A stretch of 64,000 bases of DNA from Heyndrickxia sporothermodurans (GTDB taxonomy: Bacteria; Bacillota; Bacilli; Bacillales; Bacillaceae_C). Positions within the stretch are counted from its first letter, which is position 1; each line of letters begins with the position of its first letter. The notes beneath the pieces are model-generated. The model did no database searches, was not told where the DNA came from, and saw only the letters and a list, made by a program, of their open reading frames with translations. Location of the stretch: positions 372,001 to 436,000 of the forward strand of contig BORH01000003.1 of assembly GCA_018333075.1 (NCBI GenBank), written 5' to 3'. The position numbers were made by a program, and so were the translations under genes. Of the stretch, positions 34,423 to 42,222 are shown piece by piece.

Positions 34423-35133
34423 TTATTCATCCTTTATCACGAGTTTATAGCCCAACCCTTTTACTGTAATTAAATACTTTGGATTGGAGGGCTGTTCTTC
34501 AATTTTTTCACGAAGCCTTCTAATATGAACCATAATCGTATTATCAAATCCAATAAAGTCCTCTCCCCATACTTTGTTGACCAGGCTTTCTTTACTGATA
34601 ATTTGATTAGGGTTTTTTAGTAAGTGGGTCATCATCCCAAGCTCTTTCGGTTTTAATTCAATGGTTTCCCCATGCTTTTTTAATTCAGCTCTTTGTTCAT
34701 TTAATTCAAATGGACCAGCCTTAATAATCGGACTTTCCTCTTTCATTTCTTGAAGAAAATCGGATCTTCTTAATTGTGCTTTCACCCGATAAGCAACTTC
34801 CTTAGGACTAAACGGCTTAGTTATATAATCATCTCCACCGATAGCAAAACCAACAATTTTATCAGTTTCCTCGGATTTAGCAGATAAGAAAAGAATAGGC
34901 ACTTTTGAAATATTTCTAATTTGCTTACATACATCATAGCCTTCTCCATCTGGAAGCATAATGTCTAATAAAACGAGATCTGGTTGCTTTTCTTGAAATT
35001 GTTGCCACCCATCTTTGGCGGTAGTCGCTGTATAGATGTTTTCTAGTCCTTCTTTATGTAAAACGGTCTTAAGAAGTCTCAATAAATCTTCTTCGTCGTC
35101 TATGATTAAAATCTTTTTATTTAGTAACGACAT
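34423..35133 (-). CDS. OmpR-family response regulator of the Bce/Yxd-type module
   Basis: About 236 residues. The receiver has ILIIDDEEDLL at the N-terminus, phospho-Asp in LVLLDIMLPDGEG near 55, Ser in FLSAKSEE and Lys in ITKPFSP. The winged-helix domain has ELKPKELGMMTHLLKNP and IMVHIRRLREKI, ending VKGLGYKLV. ATG 35133 with GGAGGAG upstream is preferred over TTG 35148. It is cotranscribed with the kinase. Likely targets include the ABC genes, whose promoter region carries phased AACCTTA repeats (38350-38389). Confidence 0.9.
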   Translation of the reverse strand: MSLLNKKILIIDDEEDLLRLLKTVLHKEGLENIYTATTAKDGWQQFQEKQPDLVLLDIMLPDGEGYDVCKQIRNISKVPILFLSAKSEETDKIVGFAIGGDDYITKPFSPKEVAYRVKAQLRRSDFLQEMKEESPIIKAGPFELNEQRAELKKHGETIELKPKELGMMTHLLKNPNQIISKESLVNKVWGEDFIGFDNTIMVHIRRLREKIEEQPSNPKYLITVKGLGYKLVIKDE

Positions 35134-35163
35134 CCTTATCTCCTCCAATTATTCTTTCCTTTA

Positions 35164-35210
35164 TTTATTATATAGAAGAGAGAACCTAAATTAAAATCAG
35201 GTTCTCTGTT
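35164..35210 (-). promoter_or_regulatory. Hairpin and possible internal promoter between yxeA and the regulator gene
   Basis: AGAGAACCT at 35179-35187 pairs with AGGTTCTCT at 35199-35207. On the minus strand it is followed by TTCTATATAATAAATAAAGG. This is a poor U-tract but contains TATAAT, so the site may both weaken read-through from the ABC genes and start separate transcription of the two-component genes. Confidence 0.45.
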
Positions 35211-35216
35211 AGTCAG

Positions 35217-35573
35217 TTATTTCAATTTTTCCTTCGCTTGATCTGGTATTTCATTGAATTTTACTTCCTGATAGGATGTTACACCTTTATCTTCTTTATA
35301 AAAGATGTTCAAATAGGCATCCTTACGTAACTGCTTATTTGCTGTAAATGTCAGCTTTTTTTCATTTCCTTTTTTATCATAGCCAGATAATGTGTATTTA
35401 TAAGAGGTAGCTATCTCACCATTGGATGCTTTGTCCTCTGATTTTTCACCTGTTCCTTTAATTTGGACATAATAATTGTCCGCACCAAGTCTATTAATAT
35501 TAACATTTTGAATAAATAATATGAAACCTATAATTAAAATAAGGATAACCCCGGGGATCATTAATTTTTTCAT
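35217..35573 (-). CDS. yxeA: YxeA-family secreted/membrane-anchored protein (DUF1093)
   Basis: A 118-residue protein with an N-terminal membrane helix (IPGVILILIIGFILFIQNV) and an outside OB-like domain: NYYVQIKGTGE, SYKYTLSGYDKKGNEKKLTF and LRKDAYLNIFYKEDKGVTSYQEV match the DUF1093/YxeA pattern. In B. subtilis yxeA follows the yxdLM ABC genes, as here. The biological role is not established. It is 16 bases after the permease stop. Confidence 0.85.
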   Translation of the reverse strand: MKKLMIPGVILILIIGFILFIQNVNINRLGADNYYVQIKGTGEKSEDKASNGEIATSYKYTLSGYDKKGNEKKLTFTANKQLRKDAYLNIFYKEDKGVTSYQEVKFNEIPDQAKEKLK

Positions 35574-35589
35574 TTTGATTTCTCCTTTT

Positions 35590-37530
35590 CTATTTTGTTT
35601 TTGTCACTATTTTGTAGTAAGCATTGACTGTTAGAAAATAATAGACAATATAAATACATGTATATATAGCCATGCAAATAAGAACCGGAATGATTAAGTT
35701 TGAGTGCATTAATTTTGATAATGCGGTTAATGCGATAGAGCAATGGGCAATACCAGCTACTAGTGGCAATGCAAAGATAAAGAATACTTGTTTTGCTATA
35801 GATTTCTTTACTTCTTTTTTATTTACACCAATCTTATGAAGAATCTTGTAACGATCTTTATCGGCATTAGCTTCAGTTAATTGTTTAAAATAGATAATAC
35901 TTCCTGTAGCGGCAAGGAATACAAGACCTAAAAATCCACCCATGAAAATCATTAAGCCTGTAGCTTCTAAGCCTGCTGCATAATCTGCATAAAAGCTTGA
36001 AAATCCAACTTTATCTTTAGTCACTTTTTGAATATTTTTTGTTAATTGTTTGGCATCCTCTTGATTTGATATATGGTACACTTCCATATTTGAAAGTTTT
36101 GCTTCTTTTTCTAGTTTTGTAAATAATTCATCACTGACTACTATTACTGAATATGCAGTAGAATAGTTTAAAACGCTATATTTCTTTAAAGATCTAAAAG
36201 TAATATCCTCATTATGTTTTTTTAAATTTAGCGTAATCGTTTTTCCAACATATTTTGGTGATATTTCTTCCATATAACCAGGTTCTAGAGCGGCTGCGTC
36301 ATTGGCATGTAAGGTCAATAAATCCTTTCTTTTCTGATCCTTTGCTAGCTTATTAAAGCTGCTGTTTGAAATCATGTTGTATTCCATTTTGTTACTTGAG
36401 AATTTATCTTTTAAGTTTGTTATATCTGCATTCACACGAAGTGTTGGAACGGTTTCATGATATTCGATTGTATGATTTTTATCGTTTGTAATAAGCTTCT
36501 TTACTTGTGTTGTGATGTTTTTATCTTCATCTATAAACATCATGCTATTTGGATTGGCTTTTTCTACGTTGCTTCGGTTGTTGTAGTAAAAACTGTATGC
36601 AGTACCGACTGCCGTTAATGTTGTTGCACTAAGAATAGCAATAATCGTTAATGTACGAGCATTTCCTTTGATTCGGTAAAGGAGTTGTGAGGTACCGATT
36701 AAGTTAATTCCCTTCCAGTAATTCTTTTTATTTTTTCTCGCTATTTTTAGTAAATAAACAGTTAATGTACTAAATAAGAAATACGTTCCTAAAATAACTG
36801 TGAGAAGGATAACTAATGGGGTCATCATGAGACCCAACGTTCTCCAGACATTTGATGTTAATAAGTTTTGTAATGCAAGCCAGTAGCCAAAGCCTATTAA
36901 AATAATAGATAATAAAGCAATAATAATGGATGCTTTCGGTTCTTGCTCTCCTTCCTTATCCGCCTGAAATAGTTCAATTAATTTAAAACGGTAGATTAAG
37001 CGGTATCCTTGTAGGGACGTAATCATTGTAATAATCAAGAACACGATGACGGTATTAATGATACTTGCATAAGAGATAGTGAAATTTGTAATGGCTTCAT
37101 ACCCCATCACTTTCATTAAAAGCTCTACGAAAAAAGAAGATAATACAGATCCAAGGGCAATCCCGATAATAAGTGCTAAAACTCCCATAATAAAGTTTTC
37201 ATAAAATAACATGCGTCCGATTTGTTTTTTTCGTACTCCAAGTAGAGAGTATAAACCAACCTCTTTCTTACGCTTTCGTGTAAAAAAGGAATTGGAGTAC
37301 CATATGAAGATGGCAACGAATATCATTAAAACGACTGCCGCACCACTAAAGGCTGAGCTAATTTTCGGTGAGCCGTCAGAAGTGGCTTGAATGGTTTTAT
37401 CATATTTTAGTGACACAAATGTAAAGTAAATCACGATACTAAAAATCATCGAGGCAAAATATAAAAAGTAGTTAGTGAAATTTTTTCTTATATTTTTTCT
37501 CGCAATACTAAATAAGGTCATCCTGTTCAC
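35590..37530 (-). CDS. BceB/YxdM-type ABC transporter permease
   Basis: A 646-residue FtsX-domain permease with about ten helices. Helices 1-4 occupy the first 170 residues, and helices 5-6 lie near 200-255. A large extracellular domain of about 210 residues follows helix 7 (about 315-525), and three helices close the protein. This layout is the mark of Bce-type peptide-antibiotic detoxification or sensing transporters. The start overlaps the ATPase end by 23 bases. It would form the sensor-exporter complex with the ATPase and signal to the kinase encoded downstream. Confidence 0.88.
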   Translation of the reverse strand: MNRMTLFSIARKNIRKNFTNYFLYFASMIFSIVIYFTFVSLKYDKTIQATSDGSPKISSAFSGAAVVLMIFVAIFIWYSNSFFTRKRKKEVGLYSLLGVRKKQIGRMLFYENFIMGVLALIIGIALGSVLSSFFVELLMKVMGYEAITNFTISYASIINTVIVFLIITMITSLQGYRLIYRFKLIELFQADKEGEQEPKASIIIALLSIILIGFGYWLALQNLLTSNVWRTLGLMMTPLVILLTVILGTYFLFSTLTVYLLKIARKNKKNYWKGINLIGTSQLLYRIKGNARTLTIIAILSATTLTAVGTAYSFYYNNRSNVEKANPNSMMFIDEDKNITTQVKKLITNDKNHTIEYHETVPTLRVNADITNLKDKFSSNKMEYNMISNSSFNKLAKDQKRKDLLTLHANDAAALEPGYMEEISPKYVGKTITLNLKKHNEDITFRSLKKYSVLNYSTAYSVIVVSDELFTKLEKEAKLSNMEVYHISNQEDAKQLTKNIQKVTKDKVGFSSFYADYAAGLEATGLMIFMGGFLGLVFLAATGSIIYFKQLTEANADKDRYKILHKIGVNKKEVKKSIAKQVFFIFALPLVAGIAHCSIALTALSKLMHSNLIIPVLICMAIYTCIYIVYYFLTVNAYYKIVTKTK

Positions 37531-38275
37531 CTCCGAGTGAAGAGAGAATATCTAAAATGCTTTGGAAGAATTCTTTGCGAGTTTTATTTCCTTTATATAG
37601 TTCTGTAAAGAGTTTTCCATCCTTAATGAATAAAACACGTTTACAGAAACTCGCGGCAAAAGCGTCATGCGTGACCATCATAATGGTTGATTGATTTTCT
37701 TCATTTAATTTGCTCAAGCTTAGAAGCAAGCTAGTAGCAGATTTAGAATCCAGTGCACCAGTAGGTTCATCTGCTAAAATCAAACTTGGATTTGTCACAA
37801 TAGCACGAGAGGCTGCCGTACGCTGTTTTTGACCGCCAGAAATGTGATACGGATATTTATCTAATATTTCACGGATCCCAAAAGTATCAGCTATTTCATT
37901 CACGCGTTTATTAATTTCTTTAGCAGCTACTTTTGATAAGGCGAGGGGCAGCAGGATATTTTCTTTTACTGTTAAGGTGTCAAGCAGGTTATAATCTTGA
38001 AAGATAAAGCCAAGCTTATTTCTTCTAAAATCAGATAGCTGTTCTTCCTTCATCGTTACAATATTTTGACCATCGATGATTATATTTCCGGATGATGGGG
38101 TATCGATCGTAGAAAAAATATTGAGAAGCGTTGATTTACCAGCTCCTGATGGCCCCATGATTCCGACAAATTCTCCTTCTTTAATTTCTAAATTAATATC
38201 TTCAAGTGCTTTATAGCGATTTTCTTTATCACCAAATACTTTTTGAACATTTTTGGCTTGTAAGATGGTTTTCAT
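37508..38275 (-). CDS. BceA/YxdL-type ABC transporter ATP-binding protein
   Basis: A 255-residue ATPase with Walker A GPSGAGKSTLL near residue 41, Q-loop FQDYNLLDTL, signature ISGGQKQRTAASRA near 145, Walker [13 protein letters not shown] and switch His in VTHDAFAASFC. The AASRA signature and YNLLDTLTVKEN phrase are typical of the BceA group. It is first in the module ATPase-permease-yxeA-regulator-kinase. Upstream phased AACCTTA repeats are a probable regulator site. Confidence 0.92.
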   Translation of the reverse strand: MKTILQAKNVQKVFGDKENRYKALEDINLEIKEGEFVGIMGPSGAGKSTLLNIFSTIDTPSSGNIIIDGQNIVTMKEEQLSDFRRNKLGFIFQDYNLLDTLTVKENILLPLALSKVAAKEINKRVNEIADTFGIREILDKYPYHISGGQKQRTAASRAIVTNPSLILADEPTGALDSKSATSLLLSLSKLNEENQSTIMMVTHDAFAASFCKRVLFIKDGKLFTELYKGNKTRKEFFQSILDILSSLGGEQDDLI

Positions 38276-38336
38276 GTTTTTTATCTCCTATACTAGTTTT
38301 TTTATTTGAGTTCGTTTTCTCCTAATGTCAAAACTA

Positions 38337-38389
38337 AGTATAATTTTCGAACCTTACTCCGTTGTAATCTAAACCTTACATAAACCTTA
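38337..38389 (-). promoter_or_regulatory. Phased AACCTTA repeats and promoter of the Bce-type module
   Basis: AACCTTA occurs at 38350-38356, 38372-38378 and 38383-38389, that is 22 and 11 bases apart, all on one face of the helix. Read on the minus strand, the copy nearest the gene lies seven bases before a TATACT element, in place of a -35 box. This suits class II activation by the OmpR-family regulator encoded in the same locus. Confidence 0.6.
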
Positions 38390-38404
38390 AAAACTGATGA
38401 AATA

Positions 38405-38434
38405 AAAAAAGACTAAATGCACTTTAGTCTTTGT
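38405..38434 (-). terminator. Terminator after the DUF4306 gene
   Basis: AAAGACTAAA pairs with TTTAGTCTTT over a four-base loop. On the minus strand it is followed by a seven-T run. It separates this gene from the Bce-type promoter. Confidence 0.85.
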
Positions 38435-38444
38435 AAAAGAATAG

Positions 38445-38921
38445 CTATTTGATTAAACTCTTTTTCCTACTTTGTAAGGAATAAAGGATGATTGATATTA
38501 TGATATATAAAATACTAATTGATAAAAAAGTATTAAAAATCAACTGTGCTCCAGGTGTTGAAGAATGAATGAGATTAACAGAAATAAGCAAGAATACGGA
38601 TCCAAGAAGAGAAATAAAATAGGTGAAATTATTTTTTTTCTTTGTAAAGAAGTATCCTATTAAGGTGAATAAATAGATAGTACTAACTATCATTAAGATT
38701 GGAAAGGTAGGTCTAAATTTCGCTGCGTAAACAAAATAATCGAAAGGAGAAATGTCAGCTGGTTCATTTACTTCCCCATGAAATAAATGCGTCAAAGGTG
38801 TAGAATGCCCCCATTCAAAAGAATCGAAAACGATTTCACTTCCTTCATACCATGCTACTGCTGTAGAAAAAAGCAGAACAATGAAACCAATCCCAAACAA
38901 AAGAATGAATTTATTAATCAT
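38445..38921 (-). CDS. Four-helix membrane protein, DUF4306 (YjdJ-like)
   Basis: A 158-residue membrane protein with hydrophobic segments at about residues 3-22, 73-93, 100-120 and 125-148. The extracytoplasmic first loop (WYEGSEIVFDSFEWGHSTPL) carries the W-Y-E-G-S motif that I associate with the YjdJ/DUF4306 family of Bacillus. Function is unknown. It is a single gene between the Bce-type module and the cobalamin operon. Confidence 0.65.
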   Translation of the reverse strand: MINKFILLFGIGFIVLLFSTAVAWYEGSEIVFDSFEWGHSTPLTHLFHGEVNEPADISPFDYFVYAAKFRPTFPILMIVSTIYLFTLIGYFFTKKKNNFTYFISLLGSVFLLISVNLIHSSTPGAQLIFNTFLSISILYIIISIILYSLQSRKKSLIK

Positions 38922-39095
38922 TGAAGCACCACCTTTTTATGTTTGAACAGTTTTACTTAGGAATATTTTAACAACTTTATAGTATCTTTACAAAAAAATT
39001 AACTGTTGGAAAGTAACTTATCTTTCTATGTATAGGCAATGATTAAGTGATACGCTATAATAAATAATGATTGAAAATTTAATAGATTGCAACGA

Positions 39096-39275
39096 AATTA
39101 GGTACCTTCGTTGAGAGGGTTTAAAAGGGAAGTTTGGTGTAAAGCCAACGCGGTCCCGCCACTGTAAATGGGAGCAAGCTGTTGTCACCACTATATCTAG
39201 ATGATATGGGAAGGAAACAGTAAGTGAAGATCATAAGCCAGGAGACCTGCCTAATTTTAGAGTGCACCAATTTGC
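39096..39275 (+). ncRNA. Cobalamin (AdoCbl) riboswitch
   Basis: The P1 arms AAATTAGGTA (39096) and TGCCTAATTT (39248) enclose the B12-box type core: AAGCCAACGCGGTCCCGCCACTGTAA near 39143-39167 (P6 region, first 20 bases diagnostic) and GCCAGGAGACCTGCC at 39236-39250. TATAAT at 39056-39061 is a likely -10 element. It controls the corrinoid operon starting with btuF. Confidence 0.95.
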
Positions 39276-39341
39276 CTACGAGGATAGGGAGGTGTGATGA
39301 AACGTTACAAGTATAAAATTATATTTATACGTTTTATGTAA

Positions 39342-39369
39342 GGCATCTCTATAATAGGATGTCTTTTTT
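39342..39369 (+). terminator. Riboswitch-controlled terminator
   Basis: GGCATC at 39342-39347 pairs with GATGTC at 39358-39363 and is followed by six T. It sits between the cobalamin aptamer and btuF. A GTATAA/TTATAC hairpin just before it (about 39310-39330) may be part of the switching structure. Confidence 0.75.
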
Positions 39370-39403
39370 GCGTGGTTATTTATTACATTAAAGGGGTTAT
39401 CAT

Positions 39404-40354
39404 ATGAAAAAGCTTTTGAAATTTATACCGATTTTTATTTTAGCGTTAATTCTTACAGCATGTGGTACAAGTCAAAATAACGAAAAATCAGGAGAGAGTA
39501 AGAAGGCTCAGGAGTTTCCAGTTACGATTACAGATGGAGTCGGCAATAAAGTAACCGTTGAAAAAAAACCAGAGAGGATTGTGTCCTTGATTCCAAGTAA
39601 TACAGAGACAGCATTTGCTCTTGGCTTAGATAAAGAAATTGTTGGAGTGTCTGATTTCGATAATTATCCCGAGCAAGTAAAAAGCAAAGAGAAGATTGGC
39701 GGGCAAGAGTTTAATATCGAAAAAATTATTTCTTTAAAACCCGACATTGTTCTTGCTACTGCATCAAATGCTCATAATTCAAAGGATGGCCTAAAGCAGT
39801 TAGAAGACTCTGGAATTAAGGTAGTTACAATCAATGATTCAGCTTCATTCGATGATGCATATAAATCCATTGAGATGATTGGAAAGGCAACAGGAACGAA
39901 AGCAAAAGCGAAAGAAATTATTGATGGAATGAAAGCTAAAGTAGCTGATATAAAAGAGAAGGCAGATGGGATTTCAAAAGACAGTCAGCCAAAGGTATGG
40001 ATTGAAGTGTATGCTCCACCAAATATCTATACAACAGGAAAGGGAACATTTATGGGGGATATGCTTGATCTATTAGGTGCAAAGAATATTGCAGGAGATA
40101 AAGAAGGTTGGATTCAATTTTCAGAGGAAGCAGTTGTAAAAGCAAATCCTGATGTTGAGATATTAACATATGGCTATTACGATAAGGACGCAGTTGATAA
40201 AGTATATAAGCGAAAAGGCTGGGAAAACGTGGCCGCAATAAAAAACAAACGAGTATACAGTGTTAATTCTGATATGGTTTCTCGACCAGGTCCACGCCTA
40301 GCAGAAGGTTTAGAGGAATTTGCTAAAGCAATTTATCCTGACACATTTAAATAA
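39404..40354 (+). CDS. btuF: Corrinoid ABC transporter substrate-binding lipoprotein
   Basis: A 316-residue lipoprotein with signal peptide KLLKFIPIFILALILTAC; the lipobox Cys is near residue 20. The BtuF/FhuD-type fold has RIVSLIPSNTETAFALGLDKEIVG in the first lobe, a rigid central helix, and the second lobe ending with RPGPRLAEGLEEFAKAIYP. A cobalamin riboswitch upstream and btuC/btuD downstream fix the ligand as a corrinoid. Confidence 0.92.
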   Translation: MKKLLKFIPIFILALILTACGTSQNNEKSGESKKAQEFPVTITDGVGNKVTVEKKPERIVSLIPSNTETAFALGLDKEIVGVSDFDNYPEQVKSKEKIGGQEFNIEKIISLKPDIVLATASNAHNSKDGLKQLEDSGIKVVTINDSASFDDAYKSIEMIGKATGTKAKAKEIIDGMKAKVADIKEKADGISKDSQPKVWIEVYAPPNIYTTGKGTFMGDMLDLLGAKNIAGDKEGWIQFSEEAVVKANPDVEILTYGYYDKDAVDKVYKRKGWENVAAIKNKRVYSVNSDMVSRPGPRLAEGLEEFAKAIYPDTFK

Positions 40355-40374
40355 TACGCAAGGGAGGAATAAGG

Positions 40375-40953
40375 GTGAGAATTTATACAAGAACGGGAGA
40401 TCAAGGGCAAACGAGTATTATAGGTGGCCGTGTGGATAAAGATGATATTAGAGTTCAAGCATATGGAACAGTGGATGAAGCCAATTGTTTTGTCGGTCAA
40501 GCAATGGCTGAACTAGATCCAGAACTATTTGGAGATATACTAGAGGATCTTGAAAAAATTCAGCATGAACTATTTGATTGTGGCGGTGATTTAGCAAATA
40601 AATCACAAAAACGTTCATTTAAGCTTCAGCAAGAAATGATCGATTATTTAGAAAAGAAAATTGATGAATATATTGAAAGTACACCTGAATTAGAGCGATT
40701 TATTTTGCCAGGTGGCACAAAAGCTGCAGCATCTATACATATTGCGCGAACTGTTACACGTAGAGCTGAACGACTAGTCGTTAGTTTTGCTAAAGAAGAT
40801 GCCACCTGTCCCCCGCTTGCAAGAGAATACTTAAACCGTTTATCTGATTATTTCTTTGCATTAGCAAGAGTTATTAATCATCGCTCAGGAAAAAAAGATG
40901 TTGAATACGTAAGAAGTGCAAAAGTCTTTCGCGGTGGAAAAAGAAAAGAATAG
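40375..40953 (+). CDS. Corrinoid adenosyltransferase, PduO type
   Basis: A 192-residue ATP:cob(I)alamin adenosyltransferase adding the 5'-deoxyadenosyl ligand to imported corrinoids. PduO-type motifs are visible: IYTRTGDQGQTSIIGG at the N-terminus (ATP site), GTVDEANCFVGQA, GGDLANK, FILPGGTKAAASIHIARTVTRRAER-type helix (only its first 20 residues needed for the call), and LNRLSDYFFALAR. The start is GTG 40375 behind GGGAGG. It corresponds to B. subtilis YvqK. Confidence 0.93.
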   Translation: MRIYTRTGDQGQTSIIGGRVDKDDIRVQAYGTVDEANCFVGQAMAELDPELFGDILEDLEKIQHELFDCGGDLANKSQKRSFKLQQEMIDYLEKKIDEYIESTPELERFILPGGTKAAASIHIARTVTRRAERLVVSFAKEDATCPPLAREYLNRLSDYFFALARVINHRSGKKDVEYVRSAKVFRGGKRKE

Positions 40954-41040
40954 AATACTCATGACAAGGTCTGAATAAGACCTTGTTTGTCATTCAATTG
41001 GGTGGTAATGAGTAAAAAGGAAAAGGGTTCAGATGAAAAA

Positions 41041-41155
41041 GAAGTGTCCAAACGAAAAGGAAGTGCCCGAATAATAAATAGAAGTGTCCCGGAAAAGGGA
41101 GAAAGTGCCCGAAGTTGAATGGGAAGTGCCCGAAATAATAGGAAAAGTGTCCAGA
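41041..41155 (+). repeat. Six copies of AGTG(C/T)CC at a 21-bp period
   Basis: The core AAGTG(C/T)CC(G)A begins at 41043, 41062, 41083, 41104, 41125 and 41146, spacings 19, 21, 21, 21 and 21 bases. Units are GA-rich between cores. Twenty-one bases equal two helical turns and seven codons. The array fills the space between the adenosyltransferase gene and btuC inside the cobalamin operon. A short frame from ATG 41009 reads through part of it but stops after 36 codons. Confidence 0.8.
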
Positions 41156-41199
41156 ATATAATTAGAACTACCTAACTAAAATAACGGAGGTGAAGAATT

Positions 41200-42219
41200 C
41201 TGCGTAAAAAAATCTTTCCTTATCTATTAGGAATCATCTTTTTAATTGTTTCTATTATTGTCGGAACTGCGGTCGGTACGGTATATATTCCAATTAGAGA
41301 AATAGTTGAGATTATTTTTCATTTACCTCTATCTGATCATGTAGATCCTATGAATACGAATATTGTGCTTAATATTCGGTTGCCGCGTGTGCTTTTAGCT
41401 GGATTGGTAGGTGCCTCACTTGCAATTGCAGGGGCAGCATTTCAAGGGTTGCTGCGAAATCCTTTAGCTGATCCATATACTTTAGGTATTTCCTCTGGGG
41501 CATCGGTGGGAGCAGTTATTACAATTTTTTTTCATCTTTCTTTACCGGTTATTGGAATGCTGACATTACCCATAATGAGTATTTTAGGTTCCTTTTTAAC
41601 GATCTTTTGTGTTTTATTATTTGCTAGAAAAATTGAGAAATCGATGAAAGTAGAAACCATTATTTTAACAGGAATTATTTTTAGTTCTTTTTTTAGTTCG
41701 TTTATATCATTAATTATTGCTCTGACAGGTGATGAATTAAGACAAATTATTGGCTGGCTTCTGGGGAGTGTGTCGATGCGAGGATGGAATTATGTACTAA
41801 TTTTGCTGCCTTTCTTCATCGTTGGCTCCTTGCTGCTTTTGCTAAATGCAAAAGAATTAGATGCCATGTCTCTAGGAGAGGAAAGAGCACAGCATTTAGG
41901 GGTAAATGTTGAAAAGCGGAAATTATTGATTTTGATTGCGGGTTCGATCCTGACAGGTGCAGCGGTTTCTGTTTCGGGAGCCATTGGTTTTGTTGGCTTA
42001 GTCATTCCACATTTGCTTCGAATTATTTGGGGACCTAATCATAGGCAGTTACTGCCACTTTCTATTTTATTTGGATCGGCTTTTTTAATAATAACTGACT
42101 TAGTTTCACGGACAATTATTCAGCCTTCAGAGCTGCCAATTGGTGTGATTACTGCTTTAATTGGTGCACCAGTCTTTGCCGTTATTTTAATGAAAAGAAA
42201 ACGAGGAAGAAGAGGATAA
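41200..42219 (+). CDS. btuC: Corrinoid ABC transporter permease (FecCD family)
   Basis: A permease of about 340 residues with about ten helices. The first ATG in frame (41350) would remove the first helix. The frame continues upstream to CTG 41200 (LRKKIFPYLLGIIFLIVSII), which has GGAGGTG nine bases before it, giving the full BtuC length; ATT 41197 is the alternative. Family phrases include RLPRVLLAGLVGASLAIAGA, FQGLLRNPLADPYTLGISSG and GAIGFVGLVIPHLLR. It works with BtuF and the BtuD half of the next protein. Confidence 0.9.
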   Translation: MRKKIFPYLLGIIFLIVSIIVGTAVGTVYIPIREIVEIIFHLPLSDHVDPMNTNIVLNIRLPRVLLAGLVGASLAIAGAAFQGLLRNPLADPYTLGISSGASVGAVITIFFHLSLPVIGMLTLPIMSILGSFLTIFCVLLFARKIEKSMKVETIILTGIIFSSFFSSFISLIIALTGDELRQIIGWLLGSVSMRGWNYVLILLPFFIVGSLLLLLNAKELDAMSLGEERAQHLGVNVEKRKLLILIAGSILTGAAVSVSGAIGFVGLVIPHLLRIIWGPNHRQLLPLSILFGSAFLIITDLVSRTIIQPSELPIGVITALIGAPVFAVILMKRKRGRRG

Positions 42220-42222
42220 GCC

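Noticed and set aside
38922-39404. Possible small gene between the DUF4306 gene and btuF
   Set aside because: The stretch is fully explained by a promoter, the cobalamin aptamer and its terminator.
41041-41155. CRISPR array interpretation of the 21-bp-period repeat
   Set aside because: The repeat core is only 7-10 bases with 11-14 base degenerate gaps, much shorter than CRISPR units, and no cas genes are present.
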